Shown here: positions 60,431 through 64,000 of the stretch, one piece after another | Layout of the letters: each line of letters opens with the position of its first letter | How positions within the stretch are numbered: position 1 is the first letter of the stretch | NCBI RefSeq assembly: GCF_000213175.1 | Contig: NW_009799179.1 | Span: forward strand, 4,176,858-4,240,857 | Direction of reading: 5' to 3' | Length of the DNA stretch: 64,000 bases | DNA from: Neurospora tetrasperma FGSC 2508 | Taxonomy: Eukaryota; Ascomycota; Sordariomycetes; Sordariales; Sordariaceae | Translations under genes and position numbers: made by a program | Notes under the pieces: model-generated | What the model was told of the DNA's origin: nothing | The model's input: only the letters and a program-made list of their open reading frames with translations | Databases searched by the model: none

Positions 60431-60983
60431 TGGATGGGAAATAAGAATCTACAGGAAAGGGAAGGTAACGATTTGATAATCTCTAGATTTCTTTCTCTCC
60501 CAATCCGCGATCTAGTCAGACAGTCCAGGCGATGCCAGATCAGGCGCGCTGTTCCGGCGCCATTTTTCAAATCGAGTCGCGATTTCTAATCCCGTATCTA
60601 GACCCCGGCTGCCTCGAAAACGGCCTGGATTTGCTTGGGGGCGAACTCGGAGGGATGGACGCCGTCCATTCGAGGAAACGTCCCTCCTGGACCGCCCAGG
60701 GTCGAGGGCCATGCCCCTCTGACGTGCTCACCAAAATTCCCACTTAGATACCCATTCAGCGGGGTCGTTCCGCCTTTTAGAGGCCCCTCGGTTCTTGCAG
60801 CTCTGTGCAGTCACCGAGGCACCCAGTCCGCGGGTTGCAGCCGAGGCCCAAAGCACAAAACAAAGGTCACAGCGTGGGTTAGGGTTATTGGTGAAGGTAT
60901 TTCAATTTCCATCAGATGACGGAGATTTTGTGGCCAACGACGCTCGACACGACACCGGAACCTAGTGAAGCTATCCATAAAAT
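60431..60983. other. Promoter of thioredoxin reductase and 3' flank of the oxidoreductase
   Basis: No gene was recognised. A telomere-like GGGTTAGGGTTA lies at 60876-60887. Confidence 0.5.
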
Positions 60984-62186
60984 TCACAACCTGCTTTTCC
61001 CTTCCTGCTGCGGGACTTGAACCACTACCTTCCCCCAGGTCTCACGACCTCCCAAAGCGATCAATGCATCCGGAATCTTCTCGAGACCGACGAACTCCTT
61101 GTCGCTGAACACAGTCGGTTTGAACTTGCCCTCGGCAATCAACTTCATAATGCCCTGCCACACGGTCACCACCGTCTCCTTCTCATGAACAGCGTATTGG
61201 CCCCAGTGAACACCGACGAGGCTGATGTTCTTGAGAAGAACCTTGTTCATTGCCACCTTCTCGATCTTGCCGGCAGCGAAACCGACAATCAAGATGCGGC
61301 CATTCCACGCAGTACATTTGGTGCTCAGATCTACCAGGCCGACAGGATCGTAGACAATGTCAACGCCCTTGCCTTTAGGAGTCAACTTCTTCACCATCTC
61401 GGGCCACTTGGGGTCCGTGTAGTCGACGACATGATCAGCGCCAAAGGACTTGGCGACTTCGAGCTTGTGCTTGGTTCCGGCCGTAGCAATGACAGTTGCT
61501 CCAAACGCCTTTGCAACTATATATGGGATTAGCAACGAAGTAGTTCATCTTGGAGATGGGTACGTATGCCACTAACCTTGGACCGCGGCAAGACCTACAC
61601 CACCGGCCGCAGCGTGAACAAGCACGAAGTCGCCCTTCTTGACGCCGGCCCGAACAACAAGGGCTCCATAACTCGTTGGTGCCGTCACAAAGAGGCCCGC
61701 AGCATCCACAAGCGACCAGCCTTCGGGAGCTGGGAGGAGGGCCGTCTCCTTGGCCTTGACTTTGGTAGCGTACGCACCCTGGCTAGCTCCAAACACACGT
61801 GAACCGACGGGGAACTTGGGGTCCTTGAGGCCGGAAGGGGTGGCGAGAACCACGCCGGCGAACTCGGCACCTGATACCCAGGGGAATGCTGAGATGCAAC
61901 GTCAGCGTACTGAATGCAATGTAAGCGGGACTCAATAAAGAAGCCGCACGTGGTTGATTCTGGTATTTGCCCTGAATCTGAAGAATGTCGAAAAAGTTGG
62001 TTGCCGCAGCATGAACTTCAATCAAGTACTCATCTGAAGCAGGTGTAGGGTCTGGAAGCTCCGTGACCCTGAGCTCTTGAGGGCTCTGAGTTAAGTGGTA
62101 ATGTTAGAACCACGAAATGGGAAGATGTCCGGGATGATCGAGATAGGACATACCTTAACATACTGTGCCACCTGAATGCCTCTCAT
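60984..62186 (-). CDS. Quinone oxidoreductase-like, zinc-free medium-chain dehydrogenase/reductase
   Basis: Four exons (62186-62154, 62085-61950, 61888-61577, 61516-60984) give 337 residues, normal for the family. The N-terminal GroES-like part includes EVHAAATNFFDILQIQGKYQ and PPFPWVSGAEFAG, without the cysteines that bind structural zinc in alcohol dehydrogenases. The nucleotide-binding motif is HAAAGGVGLAAVQVAKAFGA, favouring NADPH as in zeta-crystallin-like quinone reductases. The segment NISLVGVHWGQY and the ending PDALIALGGRETWGKVVV are characteristic. The probable reaction is NADPH-dependent reduction of quinones or enones in the cytosol. The 11-codon first exon (MRGIQVAQYVK) joins in phase 0. 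Confidence 0.92.
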
Positions 62187-62784
62187 CTGGGAAGGATACC
62201 TGGAGTAATAGAATGCTTTGTTAGACTGGAAAGAAGCAGACGCAGAAACACAGAGTGAGATACACAAGCAGTGAAAGAATGACAACCTATATGATAAACA
62301 ACGGTATGGTTGAACAAATGCCGAATGGCCATCGCGGGGGTGACCGCTAGCCCAGTGTAAGGGAAGCCGAGGTAGCCCAGACCGGGATAGCTGATCTCTG
62401 ATTGGTCACTCACCTTGCATCTCTCGGTGAGTCCACGTCTTATCGATTTCCAACAATCGATTTGCGACTTGTTGCACTCTTTCACCAAACTCTCAACCAC
62501 ACCCTGCTTCAATTTTTTGATGGCGCAACCCGCTGTGCGAACTTCTCCCGACTAAAGTCGAACTTAAAACTGGGCATACGCAGCAAAGAATACAACTCTT
62601 GGTCAAGCGTGCATAAACCACAAGCCGCGCGCATTCTCTAGGCAAGATTCGGCACGACTGGTCGCCCAGCTACGTAACCTCTCCGAACCGATCGCGAACT
62701 GCTCGCGACAAAACAAGCCTACCCACCTAAAAGCCCGAATTGCACCGGCGAACCACCTTTTTCCCCCCTCACACATCCGCCGAG
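62187..62784. other. Divergent promoter between the oxidoreductase and yth1 genes
   Basis: The interval is 598 bp without a supported gene. Confidence 0.5.
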
Positions 62785-63738
62785 ATGGCGACAACAACAC
62801 AGACAACAACAAACTCCCTCCCCTCTGGGGCAGGAGGACCGCAACAACTCGTCACTCAGATGCTCAACCACACCGCACCACACTATACCTTCTCCTTCAC
62901 GCCCTTCCTCCAGCGCACCTACCAGCACTCTCTCCCCGCCGACCGACCCATCTGCAAAGCCTACGCCTCAGGCAACTGCCCGCTTAAATCCCACTGCCCC
63001 GAGCGCCACGTCACCACGTCGTCCCAAAACACCCATGGCGGCGGTAACACCTTCAGCGGCGGCTTCGGCTCGCTCGTCTGCAAGCACTGGCTGCGCGGCC
63101 TCTGCAAAAAGGGCGAGTCGTGCGAGTTCCTGCACGAGTACAACCTGCGCAAGATGCCCGAGTGCAATTTCTTTGTCAGGAACGGGTACTGCAGCAACGG
63201 GGACGAGTGTCTGTATCTGCACATTGATCCGCTGTCGAGATTGCCGCCGTGTCCGCATTACGAGAGGGGGTTCTGTCCGCTGGGACCGCGATGTGACAAG
63301 AAGCATTTTCGGAGGAAGCTGTGCTTGTATTACCTGGCGGGCTTTTGTCCGGATGGGAAGGGCTGCAAGGAGGGCGCGCATCCGAGGTGGACGGCGGATA
63401 AGGACATGGAGAAGCCGAGGGCGAAAGGGGAGGGAGATCAGATGCTGCTGCAGCAACAGCAGCAGCAACAACAGCAACAACATATGGGCGATGCTAATGG
63501 TATGGGTGGTGGAATGGCGCAGGCGACGGGCGCGAATGAGTATATGGACCGAGAGAGGGAGCGTGATCGGGATAACAGGGAGAGGGAGATGATGATGCAG
63601 GGACGCGATAGGGACGGTGGCGGGCATGATCGCCATAAGGATCGCTTTGGAGGCGGAGGAGGAGGAGGAGGAGGAGGCAGAGGCCGAGGAGGATGGAGGG
63701 GAAGAGGAAGGGGAGGATTCAGGGGTAAAGGTCATTAA
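62785..63738 (+). CDS. yth1: mRNA 3'-end-processing factor Yth1/CPSF30
   Basis: A single-exon gene encodes 317 residues from the ATG at 62785; an in-frame ATG 15 codons upstream is less likely because the family starts near MATTT. Five tandem CCCH zinc fingers are visible: [77 protein letters not shown] and [24 protein letters not shown]30 binds the poly(A) signal within the cleavage and polyadenylation factor. After the fingers come a glutamine run, an Arg/Asp/Glu-rich block and a Gly/Arg (RGG) tail, coded partly by CAG and GGA repeats. The zinc knuckles of animal CPSF30 are absent, as in yeast Yth1. Confidence 0.96.
   Translation: MATTTQTTTNSLPSGAGGPQQLVTQMLNHTAPHYTFSFTPFLQRTYQHSLPADRPICKAYASGNCPLKSHCPERHVTTSSQNTHGGGNTFSGGFGSLVCKHWLRGLCKKGESCEFLHEYNLRKMPECNFFVRNGYCSNGDECLYLHIDPLSRLPPCPHYERGFCPLGPRCDKKHFRRKLCLYYLAGFCPDGKGCKEGAHPRWTADKDMEKPRAKGEGDQMLLQQQQQQQQQQHMGDANGMGGGMAQATGANEYMDRERERDRDNREREMMMQGRDRDGGGHDRHKDRFGGGGGGGGGGRGRGGWRGRGRGGFRGKGH
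63451..63480 (+). repeat. CAG/CAA run coding polyglutamine
   Basis: Ten consecutive glutamine codons, mixed CAG and CAA, lie in the linker of yth1. Confidence 0.9.
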
Positions 63739-64000
63739 GAGAACCTTGGTCCCAAAGCGGCCAGGAGAGATCAAATGGTACATGAACATGGCGACATATT
63801 CATGCTAGTGCTCGGGACGATGAGGAGGACAATGAAGCCGGTATCAAGGACCAGGTATGCATCACGGAATAAGGAATGGGTCACACGGCGCAAAGGCAAG
63901 GTTATATCTAGTGTATTGGCTGTAGGTTAAGTTTAGTATCACAAAGCTTGTGGGATGATTAGAGAGGATTGCTAGCTTGACATTTTCGCGGAGCTGTGAT
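63739..64000. other. 3' flank of yth1
   Basis: No coding region is visible before the window ends. Confidence 0.5.

Overview
The window is nuclear DNA from a filamentous ascomycete of the Neurospora type. Almost every gene carries short introns (about 50-200 bp) with GTRNGT donors, CTRAC branch sites and YAG acceptors. The first 2.9 kb is a TA-saturated, CA-depleted retroelement relic of the kind left by repeat-induced point mutation (RIP). The 334-residue thioredoxin reductase assembled here agrees with my memory of the N. crassa cys-9 product, and the presence of CHK1 (mus-58), SDH1 and ARF1 close together fits the same genome. These species links are recalled, not searched.

Layout: RIP-mutated Ty3/Gypsy-like relic (1-2960); PX/PXB phosphoinositide-binding protein (+); a 392-bp inverted-repeat element flanked by TTA; succinate dehydrogenase flavoprotein (+); two-TM 'luciferase domain' protein (-); DUF3405 type II membrane protein (+); p24 cargo receptor Emp24 (-); Arf1 (+); Cu(+)-transporting P-type ATPase (-); COP9 signalosome subunit 7 (+); Rax1-like RGS/TM protein (-); ribosomal protein L31 (+); UBE2C/Ubc11-type E2 (-); CHK1 kinase (+); SprT-like metalloprotease (-); F-box protein (-); a decayed short-chain dehydrogenase fragment (about 50.76-51.02 kb); a 998-residue protein with two C-terminal TM segments (+); DUF1772-like membrane protein (+); an 86-residue Tyr/Ser/Gly/Asn-rich protein (-); thioredoxin reductase (-); a zinc-free quinone oxidoreductase-like MDR (-); and CPSF30/Yth1 (+).

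The genes are mostly conserved housekeeping genes with independent promoters; there is no operon or secondary-metabolite cluster. Loose themes recur. Emp24 and Arf1 both act in ER-Golgi vesicle traffic, and Ccc2-type Cu ATPases supply copper in the late Golgi. CSN7, the F-box protein and the UBE2C-type E2 belong to ubiquitin control, and CHK1 and the SprT-like protein to genome maintenance. Nothing indicates that these neighbours form a functional cluster.

I did not find a convincing new multi-gene system. The observations most worth checking are the TTA-flanked inverted-repeat element with subterminal repeats, a possible second (mitochondrial) start for thioredoxin reductase, the eight-tryptophan run in the luciferase-domain protein, the RGG/His/acidic tail of CSN7, a split upstream ORF before CHK1, and the dehydrogenase relic. 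Exon coordinates were worked out by hand from splice consensus and reading-frame continuity. They are internally consistent but have no transcript support here.
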